From Chlorops oryzae (taxonomy: Eukaryota; Arthropoda; Insecta; Diptera; Chloropidae): 64,000 nt of DNA. The position numbers and the translations under genes are program-made. The notes beneath the pieces are model-generated. The model worked only from the letters and a program-made list of their open reading frames with translations, had not been told where the DNA came from and ran no database searches. Shown here piece after piece: positions 47,765 to 58,750 of the stretch (positions are counted from its first letter, which is position 1; each line of letters begins with the position of its first letter). Location of the stretch: contig CM035808.1 in NCBI GenBank assembly GCA_020466095.1, positions 22,317,296 through 22,381,295 of the forward strand. Direction: 5' to 3'.

Positions 47765-49000
47765 GTATCGATGATTTCAAAACTTTTGACACTATCGATG
47801 TTTTTATCATTGAGGCCATTTACGCTAGTCAATTATTAACCGTCAATTCTTATTTTTATTCGCTTTTAGAGTTATGTACATTCATGTTTCCACGTTCGAA
47901 AGAGGGCGCAAAAAGATCTATAGTGTAGGCGCAACCAAAAAATTCTCAATTTTTTCTTTAATTTTCCTTTTTTTCTTTCTCGCCCAAAGAGTGAGAATTA
48001 ATGTCAATAATTGTCAAGATAAACGTCTCATTGGAGCAGCCTACTCTGCAATAACTCCTCTAAATTTACATTTCTACAGAAAAAATTAGCCACAAAAGCC
48101 CCAGCTAACAGAGCAGATGCCATGATTTTATTAAGGCAATACACTTCGAAAAGTCCAATGAAGCGGAAGACAGCGATCCTTTAATGTAAGGGTGGGTAGT
48201 TTTGCTGAAATCATCCTCTTCAATATTCAATCAGAAGGTTAATATTCCTTTTAGATAAGCGCTGATGAAATATTTACTTTAAGGTAATTGAATACTGTCA
48301 TATAGTGATATTTTTTTTTTTACAAAGTCTGGCTTTTGTAGCGGTAACTTGTAGTTTGTGAGTTAGATTATTTCAGGTAAGCGAGAGGGATTTGAATCTT
48401 CTTAACCTGATCGTGCGTTTCTCACCAACAAACGACGAGTTACCGCGACAAAAGTCTTCTCGTCACGGGCATATACGAAGTTTTCGAGTTTTTAATTTTC
48501 AATTTAAAAAAGTTATATATTATTTATGAAAAAGGTAAATATAGAAATAATGCCGATCACATATGAATTAAATTTGTCTAAATACCTTAAATTTTGTATG
48601 AAAGCATCGATACTATCGAAAAAACTGATGGTCGCAAGCATCGATTATTTTCAAGTCCTACAGCACAAACCTTCGATATACAAAGCAGCGTTGCCACTCA
48701 CTTCATTTTATCGATTACATATGTATACATAGTTCACTGCGGTCAGGAGCCCAATATTTTAATGATGACGATGATAAGAATCTTATTCTCAATAGTTCTT
48801 TCATTCAACTATTCTCGAAAGAATAATATCATAATTTTTATATTGTTCTCGGTCATCGTTTAAAGAAAGAAAAGCTGAACGAAATTTGAATTCGCGGCTT
48901 GACTTTTGAATTAGGAGCCATGCGCAGCCATAATAATCGGTAGCCACGGGATTCTCACGTTAATGGGCTATACTCAGATATGCAGTAAATCCTTAATCAT
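47765..49000. other. Intergenic with a second ATCGAT cluster
   Basis: CATCGATACTATCGA and CATCGATTATTTT at 48.6-48.65 kb echo the ATCGATAGTATCGATG cluster at 47.75 kb. The foldback at 48.33 kb is listed separately. No gene is seen. Confidence 0.4.
48326..48459. repeat. Foldback repeat, about 130 bp
   Basis: AGTCTGGCTTTTGTAGCGGT then AACTTGT at the left pairs with ACGAGTTACCGCGACAAAAG then TCT at the right. TTTGTGAG / CTCACCAACAAA lies inside. Arms are about 35 bases. Confidence 0.6.
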
Positions 49001-49312
49001 TAGTGGTATTCAAGCAGGCTCGGAAATAGCTAGGTGCAAATATTGCGCGCTGAAATTTTGAACTATTGCTTGAACGACCCTTATGCAAAGCGAGTGTAAA
49101 AATTTTGCGAAAACAGCTGGTTTCAATGTTTTCTTTGGTGAAAGAAGGAGAAGCGAATATCGTAATAATTTTCGCAGCCTCGGAAATTTTGCGCATCACA
49201 GTAGGCGTGCAAAATTTCCGAGGCTGCGAAAACTATTTTTCATACAAAATAATTTCCGAGCTCGCGAAGTTTCCGAGGGCGCTAATTTTGCGTACCTGCT
49301 TGAATACCACTA
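49001..49312. mobile_element. MITE with TAGTGGTATTCAAGCAGG ends, 312 bp
   Basis: TAGTGGTATTCAAGCAGG is repeated exactly inverted at 49295-49312. Inner arms containing GCGAAAATTTCCGAGGC-like blocks (about 49178 and 49214) make a hairpin. Overlapping frames here are palindrome artefacts. Confidence 0.85.
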
Positions 49313-49638
49313 TTAAAGGAAAGTAAGTAAATAAGCTACACCCACTTAAAGTGTGACAGAGACAACTATATTCAATCTTTTTAAATTCTTTAAAATGTTT
49401 ACTCTGAGAAATGAGCTGCCATCAGGTGTTGTGGCATTTAATTTTCATACAAATTTGACATGTCCATTTCTCTGGCGAAGTAAATCTGGAAAGTCGCATG
49501 CAACTCTGCGCGCTCTTAACTTCTAAATTTCTTGAGAGTTCATTATAACGGGCTGTCCATTAATTACGCAATGGTTATTTTGACCAATTTTGACTTCTTC
49601 TGACTACCCATTTGAATGCAGCCCTATGGATTCGATTA

Positions 49639-50039
49639 CAGTAGTTTCGCAATATAAGAAAGTCGATTTTGCAAAGAAATTTAATTCTTATATCCGGTTT
49701 TTTTCTTATAAAAGAACCCATTTATAAGAAAATTATTTCTTATAAAAAAAAAAAAACAGTTAAGAAAATTTTTTCTATATATAAACTACCGATATTTAAA
49801 AATAGGGTTGTTAAATTTTTGATAAAAACCAAGTTTCTTATATAAAAATTTTTTCCATTGAAAAAGAGTTTTTGGTTTTGGTAAACAGTTTCTTAAAGAC
49901 GGGCTTTTCTTATATGCGAGTTTCTTATATACAAAGCTTTTTGTACAGAGCTTAATATAAATGGACTTGGTGCCCTGAGATTCCTTTCTTAAAAGCGGGT
50001 TTTTCTAATATACGAATTTCTTATATAGCAAAACTACTG
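49639..50039. mobile_element. Tc1/mariner-type MITE with TTCTTATATA sub-repeats, 401 bp
   Basis: TA-CAGTAGTTTCGCAATATAAG and its inverse CTTATATAGCAAAACTACTG-TA bound the unit. Inside are at least six copies of a (T)TTCTTATATAA-like motif on both strands. The CAGT end and TA border suggest pogo-like mobilisation. Confidence 0.8.
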
Positions 50040-50157
50040 TACTTGTAGTTAGCATATGCTTTGAGAAAGAGAAAAAGAGGAAAACAATTTTTTTCATGTG
50101 GTTGGTATAGCAAATTTGCTTGCTTCTTTAGAGCGCAGAGCATTTAGTTCGAAGTCA

Positions 50158-50177
50158 TTAGTGGTATTCAAGCAACA
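50158..50177. repeat. Lone end of the TAGTGGTATTCAAGCA family
   Basis: TTAGTGGTATTCAAGCAACA repeats the left end of the 49.0-kb element, preceded by the same CAT. Different sequence follows and no clear partner end was found, so it is a second member or a broken end. Confidence 0.5.
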
Positions 50178-50342
50178 GTGCAAACGCAGTGTGCAATATT
50201 TGCACTTGTCAAATTTACAAAAAGCAGATGAACATTTGCTTGTTAAACCACTATATGGGCACTTACTTATTGCATATTTCAGTATAACCTCTAAAATATC
50301 TCGTTCATAGAACCTTAAAACGAATTAAAAACAGCGACTAAA

Positions 50343-50856
50343 GGTGAGATGACACTACGTGTGCAATTCACATATAATTGCTCAAAAAAATGTGTGACAC
50401 ATCTGAAAAATAATTGCACACATAAAATTTTCTCGCACAAAATATGGACAAATCACACATGTTTATTGCGCAATGTCACTAGGTTTCGTTTTTAAAAGAT
50501 TGCAATGAAAATAATGTCCAACTTTAGAGATTTCAAAGACAGTTAAGATAATCGAACTCTTTAAAACTAAAAGTTATGACAGTATTTAAGCATTTGCCTA
50601 AACTGTGTTCTAACCTCACACAAAAAAAAAACAAATGTTCAGCAGATTGTACTGTATGAGGAAACAGTTTCACGTTTACATATTTTTACAAAATGTTTGT
50701 GCAGTTGAAATTTGGGTTGATTACATTACGTGTGCAACGCACACAATTTATTTGAATGTAAGTTTTTTGAGCAAAAAATATGTCCCTGAGATTTCTTAAA
50801 CGTGTTCAATTTTAACTAGTAGAATATTCTGCATTGCCTACTGTAGTTGTATCTCA
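50343..50856. mobile_element. TIR element with GGTGAGAT ends, about 510 bp
   Basis: GGTGAGATGACACTACGTGT at the left is matched inverted by AGTTGTATCTCACC at about 50843-50856. The sub-repeat ACGTGTGCAA(T/C)(T/G)CACA occurs near both ends (50358 and 50730). It is AT-rich and non-coding, and the borders are approximate. Confidence 0.55.
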
Positions 50857-51932
50857 CCAACAATGAGCAGATGACAGAGGAAACATTTTTTCATTGTTTA
50901 GCAAATTTGCTGCTTCAAATTGGCAAATTAGTGTGAACGCTCATTATTTGTAAAAATTGTGCAATATATGGCAACAATATTGCATTGTCATGCGTTGCCA
51001 GCTTATGAGCATTGGCAATGAGCTGTCATTTTGCCATATTCGAAACCAATTAATACAACTTTCTATGAATTTTCAAAGATGTATAACAGTCATAAATGAG
51101 ATTGCTTCGTTTGCATATTTATAATTGATAATAAATTTTGACAATCGATAGTTGAATTTTTTGGCTATAAAACCTCATGCAATAAATGTTTACTGCATAT
51201 GTATAAAATAATGCGTGGCTTAAATTGCGAAGGAAATTAAATGACTATCGGATTGAAATAAAAAATAAAAAATAAAATAAAATTAATTTAAATTTGCAAC
51301 TGCTATATCGCAAGAAGAAAAAAATAATGAGAGTTTCTTCTTTGTCACACTCACGCAAAGTTGTTTCCAAATGTTTGTCATTGAATGCGCGTCGAGTCGC
51401 AGTAGCCTGTTCGACGCATTTTTGAAATATTGAAGATATGACATAAAAATCACTTGCAATTTGCCTCTACCTGTGCAAAGCAATTTGACAGATTGTAGCA
51501 ATATTTATTGCCCGTCAGGCGTCAGCGTAAGATCGACCGAAAAATCGGTGTGTCTGAATGCACACTTAGGAAATATTAAAAGAAAACATTCTGAAAATTC
51601 ACTAACAGCGCTGCCAGACTTGTTTTAAAAATCATAGCAATTGATAGATTTTATTTTTTACTATATGAAATGACGCAAAATGTGATTCTGTAGATCAAAA
51701 GAAAGAAAAAACGCATGAATAGAGGGGCTGCGAAGCGAAGGATATTGATTATTTCAATGTTCCGACGACTTCGTATAATATTTTGCTTTTGAAGTTTTAT
51801 GTTTTTAATAAGAGTGGCAGCAATTCGCAACGATAATTTGCGTATTTAAAAATAAACGAATATTCGTGAATGTGGCAACTACGCAAGTGTCAAAATAAAG
51901 AAATATTTTTGGCTTTTCAAAAATTGTTTAAA
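50857..51932. other. Upstream region of BTBD9
   Basis: No TATA box at a sensible distance from the BTBD9 ATG and no clear Initiator. AT-rich with A/T runs at 51.26 kb. The promoter probably lies in the last 300 bases but I cannot place it. Confidence 0.3.
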
Positions 51933-54246
51933 ATGAGCAGTCGAGGACCTCAGAAAATGAAAACTATTGGACGGACCGACCAGATTGATCTTACAGGTAA
52001 TGCGCCGCTTTTTGGCAGTTTTGCATGTCAATAAACAAAAAGCAACGCGAACGTTCTACGTTCTACTCTATTGTTGTTGTTTTGTTGTTGTTGTTGTTGT
52101 TGTGTGAGGAGGAGTCGGCAATGGTGTTTAAAATCTGAAATTCAATGGTTTCCATGTTACTGCTGCTATTATGGCATTTTTAATACAATTGGAGTCCACT
52201 GACATTCTTGTTCTTTCTCTTATACAATCACCTTTTGTTGCAGAGCGCTTTTCGGAACAAGTCGCCCAGTTGTGTATGAACGAATCCTACTCGGATGTAG
52301 TCTTCATCGTCCAAAAAGAACGAATCCCAGCGCATCGTGTTATCCTGGCGGCGCGCAGTGAATACTTCCGTGCTCTCTTGTATGGTGGAATGTCCGAGGC
52401 GAAGCAAAACGAGATCAGTTTGCATATTCCGGTGGAGGCGTTCAAGGCACTATTGAAGTACATCTATTCAGGCCATTTGCCACTTTCCCAAATCTGTGAA
52501 GATGATGTACTCGATATTCTCGGCTTAGCCAATCAGTATGGCTTTATTGAATTAGAAGTCGCACTTTCGGATTATTTGCGCGAATACTTGGAATTGAATA
52601 ATGTCTGCGCTATTCTGGATACAGCCAATCTGTTCAGCATGGAAACACTGGCAAATGTATGTCTGACCTTTATCGATCGCAATGCAAAGGATTTGCTAAA
52701 ACACGAATCGTTCAAATTGCTAACAAAGGTAAAGCAATTGAGAATAATCGTTTGAAAGAGAACACATTTATGATTTGAATCGATCGTTTGCAGGAGTCTC
52801 TGATGGTTATTTTAGGTCGCGACACATTTTTTGCAGACGAAGAAGAAATCTTCTTGGGCGTCTTAAAATGGTGTAAACAACAACCAAATGTGGACGTCAA
52901 GGTAGGTGAAAGAATTTATTATCATGGATTACAGTTTACATGTGTCTAAGTATATGTCTTTGGTTCTGCCACAGTCTGTTGTCTCGCTGGTACGCTTGCC
53001 GTTGATTGGTCTTGAAGCCCTATTGCAATCTGTCCGTCCTTCTGGAATACTTGATCCGGACAAATTGTTGGATGCAATTGCAGAGCAATCCTCTGGCAAA
53101 TGTTTGCCCTATCGTGCTGCCGTGTGGCCGGAGGAGAATGTTGCGACTTCGAAATTTTCGGCACGTGTTATAAAAGGTGAAAGGCGTTCGGATTTGTTGG
53201 ATGGCGATGTGCAATCGTATGACTTGGAAAGGGGATATACACGCCATTGCATAACAGATGAAAATGAAGATGCGATCGTGGTTGAGCTAGGCACAATTAA
53301 TATGATCAACCACATTAAAATGCTATTGTGGGACTTGGACTTTCGATACTATAGTTATTTTATTGAAATATCCGTCAATGGAAACCAATGGCAGCGTGTT
53401 ATTGACTATACAAAATACCATTGCCGATCTTGGCAATATTTATACTTTGAAGGACGGCCAGCTCGGTATATCAAACTTGTTGGCACGCATAATTCGCATA
53501 ATAAAGTATTCCATGTTGTCTCGCTCGAGGCTATGTATACTGCGAATCTTCCGACTGTCGTTGATGGTTTTGTTTCGCCGACGAAAAACGTCGCAACGAT
53601 TGATATGAGTGCCATTGTTATGGATGGTGTTAGTCGTACAAGAAATGCTCTTATTAATGGAGACTTTGTCAACTATGACTGGGATTCCGGTTATACTTGT
53701 CATCAACTTGGAAGTGGGGAGATCATGGTTCGATTGGGTGAGTGTAAAGAAAAAAAATTCAATTATCTTTTGCTTATCTCAACTTATTCCAGCTCAACCG
53801 TATTACTTGAGTTCGATGCGCCTTCTTCTATGGGATTGCGATGATCGCACATACTGCTTTTATATAGAGACCTCCGTTGATGATAGCCAATGGCAATTGG
53901 TTGTTGATAAACGTCGCGAGCATGCACGATCCTGGCAGAATTTCTCATTCGCACCTCGGCCGGTTGTATATATACGTATTATAGGCACAGCAAATACTGC
54001 CAACGAGGTTCGTTCCAATGAAATTTGCTCTTAATTTTCTTAAAACGGGATGTTTTTTAATTTTTTGTTTAGATATTTCACTGCGTACACTTGGAGTGTC
54101 CATCTCAAGACCAACAATTCCTACAATCACTCGATCAATCGCCACCAACTGCGACTCTCGTGAACATCTCTGATGAATCAGAGACTGCAGCAGACAACAG
54201 TGAAAACGCTGCCGAGGCAAATGAAGATGACGAGTCCGTAGAGTAG
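51933..54246 (+). CDS. BTBD9: BTB/POZ domain-containing protein 9, six coding exons
   Basis: This BTB-BACK-discoidin protein is the fly counterpart of human BTBD9, a probable Cullin-3 substrate adaptor linked to sleep, dopamine and iron handling. My exons are 51933-51996, 52244-52728, 52794-52901, 52975-53737, 53793-54007 and 54073-54246. All have GT-AG borders and frames agree, giving about 602 residues; human BTBD9 is similar in length. Exon 1 (MSSRGPQKMKTIGRTDQIDLT) precedes a BTB domain at about 24-130 (YSDVVFIV, PAHRVILAARSEYFRALL, YIYSGHL). BACK spans about 135-235, including FADEEEIFLGVLKWC. Two F5/8C discoidin-like repeats follow, each with a WDxDxRxYxxxIExSVDxxxW-type block (LLWDLDFRYYSYFIE and LLWDCDDRTYCFYIE). 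The tail is acidic. Introns are 247, 65, 73, 55 and 65 bases. AATAAA lies at 54282-54287. No lesion is seen. Confidence 0.95.
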
Positions 54247-54281
54247 CCGCCAAGAGTTAATGGATTGGCTATTGAAATTAA

Positions 54282-54287
54282 AATAAA
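54282..54287 (+). terminator. Poly(A) signal of BTBD9
   Basis: AATAAA lies 36 bases after the BTBD9 stop codon, in an A-rich context. It is the first hexamer of the 3' UTR. Confidence 0.5.
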
Positions 54288-55446
54288 ATTTACCAAAAGC
54301 GAATTCTCAGTATTGACGATACATCATCGAAGCTCCCAACACTAATCATATTTGTACGAATTTTGTTTTTTTTTTTTTTTTCTTTTCTATAAACATAAGC
54401 GTAAATGGACAAAACCCATGACATTTTATGGGGTTTGTCTTTCGGCAACTAACAAAGAAGTACTTTCATTTAAGAACAATGGACTTTCGCCGTTGTGAGC
54501 TAATGGCTTTAGACGATTATGATTTATTGAAAATTCCGCAAGCATTCTTATTAGATTAGAGAGCCAAATACTCTTTAATCATGAACACACATGAAATTGC
54601 ACATATATACATGCTTTGCGTAATTTTCTTTACATCATTCTTGTTTACCGTAAAACTAGGCTATTGTGATTTTACCTTTAAAATATAAAATAAATTTATT
54701 TTTAAAATCGAGAGAAATACTTTCACGTTTCTGTTTGAGAATTTTAAGAGTTAAAATTTAAATAAATGCATACAATTGTAATGAAAATAGTGTTTGAAAT
54801 CTATTTTGGCTTCGGTTCGGTCACATTGAAATAACTGAAATTAACACTTCGAAGGGCTTTCTGCAGTTGGATCAGATGAATGTGGAACTTTTAACACTTC
54901 AATTCCTATGTCTAATGCTAATGCAGATTCGACTCTTATTTTTCACTGAATTGATAAAATGATTTGTTGGTCACAAAACCATCATAGCATACATCTAAGG
55001 ACAATTAAAAAGTTTTATTGTTGAGAAGCGAAAACGCAGATGCCTCATTGCAATTAGTTTGTGTTGCCAGAAGAAAAAGTCAGAGAAACTTAGCTAAAGT
55101 AATAAAAATTTGATAGTAATTAAAAAAAATTTTGATCATTCATGTTTACCTACTTGGGGACAGCGGCTGAAGTAGACAAAAATAAAAATTAGAGATGCCA
55201 ACAGGTCGAAACAATCCTAACTTTAAAGCAATTCACTTGGGGTCTACATCAGCGCAAGGTATTGTCCTCACAAATAATCTAATAAAACCTAACGACAGAA
55301 TTTTGGATGAACCAATACTTGTCAAAAGTTTTTTAGAAGGACCCTCCCAGCCAGAGGATCGTTCTCCGTTACTAATATTTTTCCATAGATGGAAAATTGT
55401 TCCATTAGGTCGCAGATTCATTATTCAAAGAAACGAAAGCTTAAAA
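54288..55446. other. Intergenic after BTBD9, no gene seen
   Basis: BTBD9 3' UTR and AT-rich spacer. The 99-codon frame that starts at 55195 runs into the foldback at 55.45 kb and has no known domain. Confidence 0.4.
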
Positions 55447-55611
55447 TATTCCCCCTTATTACGAAAGGAGAAGTCGACGACGACTCTATTTTGAAAGTTG
55501 TCATTATTGATCGCGCCTAAATAGATAAAACAATTTTTGTCTCGAAGCGTACAATAACGACGGTATAAAAATAGAGTCGACGACAACTTCGACTTTTTCA
55601 ACAAGGGGATT
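55447..55611. mobile_element. Foldback MITE, about 165 bp
   Basis: Left arm CCCCCTTATTACGAAAGGAG then AAGTCGACGACGACTCTATT; right arm AATAGAGTCGACGACAACTT then CGACTTTTTCAACAAGGGG. The arms of about 45 bases pair with few mismatches around a short loop. It abuts the next hairpin. Confidence 0.8.
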
Positions 55612-55613
55612 TA

Positions 55614-55802
55614 TGTTTATCTTGTGTACGAATAGCAGCTCTCACACTCTTTCGACAAAATCATTAGCATGTGTGAGTGTACCCTGTAAAGCACGATACT
55701 TGTTTGCACTATCACACTCAAGAAATATCGTGCTACACTCACACATGCTAATGATTTTATTCAACAGAGTGCGACAGCTGGTACACGTACACAAGATAAA
55801 CA
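55614..55802. mobile_element. Foldback MITE with about 70-bp arms, 189 bp
   Basis: Left arm TGTTTATCTTGTGTACG...AATCATTAGCATGTGTGAGT and right arm ACTCACACATGCTAATGATT...CGTACACAAGATAAACA pair over nearly their whole length. Inner CACGATACTTG / ATATCGTG blocks extend the hairpin. It is one of the most complete hairpins in the window. Confidence 0.85.
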
Positions 55803-56054
55803 AGTATAAATCTATATTCGCCCATTTGCGTGTGACTGAAAGAATCCGTGTATAAAACTAGTGAGTAACCTAGATTAATACGCGTATCCGGCTTGAAGGG
55901 GTAGCATGATGTTTTGTAAATGTGTGAGTGCAAACAAGTATCGTGATTTGCTGGGTAGCTATCGGATGGACTTCATCCGATTATGTCACTCCGTTGTCGT
56001 GTGACTGCTTTCGCAATGCTTAAAAAGTCTTAAGATGAATAAATATCTTATATC

Positions 56055-56283
56055 ATGATACAAGAAAACAAGATAGCGCCACTTGAGAGAGGAAACGTCA
56101 CAACTCAAAATCGCGATTCGTTGTTGTTGTTTCCCATGTTAAACCGGCTTTTTACTTTTTTGAATAGCATGGGAAACAACAACAATTTCTCGCTCAGTGA
56201 CATCACAAACTCAATTTTTAGCTCTCAGAGAGAGCCTCAAAATAGCGGTACTGAAGTGGCGCTATCTTGTTTTCTTGTATCAT
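56055..56283. mobile_element. Foldback MITE, 229 bp
   Basis: ATGATACAAGAAAACAAGAT plus AGCGCCACTT is repeated exactly inverted at the right end (to 56283). An inner pair, TTGTTGTTGTTTCCCATG / CATGGGAAACAACAACAA, sits near the centre. Confidence 0.85.
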
Positions 56284-57999
56284 GTCTTATATGTCCTATT
56301 TTATAAAACAAATGAGAATTATACCGAACGTAAAGAAATGTATTTAAACACATTTCCTTTCAAATCAACTAAAAATTTTGTTGACTCAACTATTTTTCTT
56401 TTGAAATTTTTGTTCTGCTCGAAAATCAAAAGGACTGTGAATAACAATACGCCCTTTTAAAAATATCATGGTAAAGTTCGCTCAGTGTAGTTACCTTTGT
56501 ATGAAAGAAGAGAAACTGAAGAAGAATATTTCAAAATAAATCCGAAATCCTTTTGATCCCGATTTGCACTCCTTTAAGTAAAAGAAAGAGGATATATCTG
56601 ATGCCACTCTATCCCCTCAGACTTAGATTTATTTAATGCCTTTCGATTGATTTGCTCCCCCTTAAAAATCATCCAGGATTCTTGTATGCTAAAGTGCGTA
56701 CATTTTTTTTTGTCGAGAACCTTAAAGCTTTCTTATTTGCAGAATTCGATAAAAAGTTTCCTCGCGATACGAATCACGATGAATGAGTTGCTTTTATGGC
56801 ACGGTTTCCTTAAATATTTGAAATTATCAAGATTTACCTTAATCACGCAAAAGACACGAAACCCTGCGTGCCTTATGATAAGTTAACAAATTTTTTATCA
56901 AGACGTGTGTGCGCCCGGCGCGCCCGGAAAGGCGCCTACACACTAAGGGAAACGGAAAAAGAAATGTTCAATTTTATTGATAAGAGAAAAGTGATGATGT
57001 GATTTTTGTGTTGAAACTGTGTAAATCAGTATGTTATAACATATCGTCGTAAAAACGGATTGCTAAAGAGAATATTCTCCTTAACGATATAAAAAATTTT
57101 TGTCGAGAATTCATAAACCATAAAACTCATAATAGTGTCACAAGAAAAGGATCCGCACAGGCATATTAAAAATAAAAAAAATTTAATAAAAAATAAATAA
57201 ATTAAAAGAGAACATCTCAGATTGCAAAGTTCCATGGAAAACAACAGCAAATCTAATGCAGCTGCATTGTTGACGCCTTCAAAAGTGTAGGCATATTGTG
57301 TTTCACAGAAAAGCACAATTTCAAAAAGGAATAAAACACGCCGTCCTGCGACGCTCTCGCCATTGTTGTTTTCTTTCCTTCTCCTATTGTCAATGCGTTT
57401 TGTGTCTCTTCCTCAAACGCAACCACTGTTTCACTATTTCACTGTTGTATTTTATACTATCCTTAATTTATTTCTCGCCTTTTCATAGTCACGTTGCCGG
57501 TTGTCTTGTCCTAACACATTCAAAGACAAAACCCTTGCATTCTCTAAAACGCTCCTTTTTATCTTGAACTGTCAGTTGAGTTTCAAGGAAATGTAAAACA
57601 CTTCTCTAGGGTCGGATAGAAGTAAAAGTGAACAAGTTCAATTTGAGTGCGTTTTGCTTTGTTGGCTTTAATTCTTGACACTTCTTTTAATCTTCCAAAG
57701 AAGGATTCTGCAATTTTTAGTTTTTTCTTCTCTTTTGTTCAGCCTTCAAAAAATTTTTGCCTTTTTGCCTTGCATTTTACTGTGGGAAATTGAACCCATT
57801 TTTCAGGAATAAAATCAAATTACACTACTCAACACTAAATTTGCCTTTGACTTGAAAACCAATTTTTTTTTTGTAGTTTTTGTTTCGCTGAATCTAAATA
57901 TATGCTTAAAATTTGAAAGTTAGCTCGCGTTTTTTAAATATCGGCTAGGAAAGATTTTGCGAATTTTTGTCAATAATTTTAAGTCATAGCCCCATTATC
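56284..57999. other. Intergenic, no gene seen
   Basis: AT-rich with a short GC patch at 56.91-56.94 kb (GCGCCCGGCGCGCCCGG). No coding frame is supported. Confidence 0.4.
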
Positions 58000-58007
58000 G
58001 TTCGAGC

Positions 58008-58574
58008 TAGGGATGCCAATTTTCGTCATTTTTGTAATCCCGGGATTTCGGGATCTTAAAAAAAAATCCCGGGATTTTCGAGACTAATCCCGGAATTGAA
58101 TCGCATATGTACTTCAAAAGGAACATCCAATAATTTGCCATTTCTCATGGTACGGCTTTAATTTTTTTTGACTCTTTCGATATTGAGTCCTTATAAATTG
58201 TAGCGTCGTTTTTCGAAATGGAGTCAAACAAGGAAAATACGTAAGAAATTTTTTTGAGTTGCAACTTACATGATGTTCTACTGTAAATGCTCATGGTCGG
58301 ATAAATATGAACTTTCTTCAAATTTGGACAGCGCGGTACAAGCTTAACTGAACATAGAGTCAGCTGTTTATCTTGCATAAATAAGTGTTGCATGCGTGTT
58401 CTACTTTAGATCAAATGACACTTCATTACAAAGGGATTTTGTTAAGTTTAAGTTTGCTTAGGTTAGCTTAGGTTTGAATGTGGAAGAAAAGAAATGTAAC
58501 CCGGGACTTACATCCAGTGATCTCGGGATTTTCGGGATGAAAAAAAGGGCAAAATCCCGGGATTGGCATCCCTA
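58008..58574. mobile_element. hAT-like non-autonomous element, 567 bp
   Basis: The element is bounded by TAGGGATGCCAAT and its inverse ATTGGCATCCCTA. A perfect 8-bp target duplication, GTTCGAGC, lies at 58000-58007 and 58575-58582. The 8-bp duplication and (T/C)AGGGATGCCA-type ends are hAT hallmarks. The subterminal regions are full of CCCGGGATTTTCGGGAT-like sub-repeats on both sides. No transposase coding is seen. Confidence 0.9.
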
Positions 58575-58750
58575 GTTCGAGCGTTTGAAGAAATCTTTAA
58601 TTTATATCAAAGAAGAGTAAAAATATAACATATTCTTCATACATATCGATGAAATCGGTTCAACAATTTAGGCGCTATAGGTCAATAAAGACAAAAATTT
58701 TCTGAAATTTTTAACAATTTTGTATAAAAACTTGATTTCAAACCCATATA

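Noticed and set aside
49066..49326. Two overlapping 80-codon plus-strand frames
   Set aside because: Both lie in the hairpin element at 49001-49312.
52906..53844. 312-codon uninterrupted frame taken as a separate gene
   Set aside because: It is BTBD9 exon 4 read through the flanking introns. Splice sites at 52975 and 53737 restore the discoidin-like protein.
55195..55494. 99-codon frame downstream of BTBD9
   Set aside because: It has no known domain and its 3' part runs into a foldback MITE.
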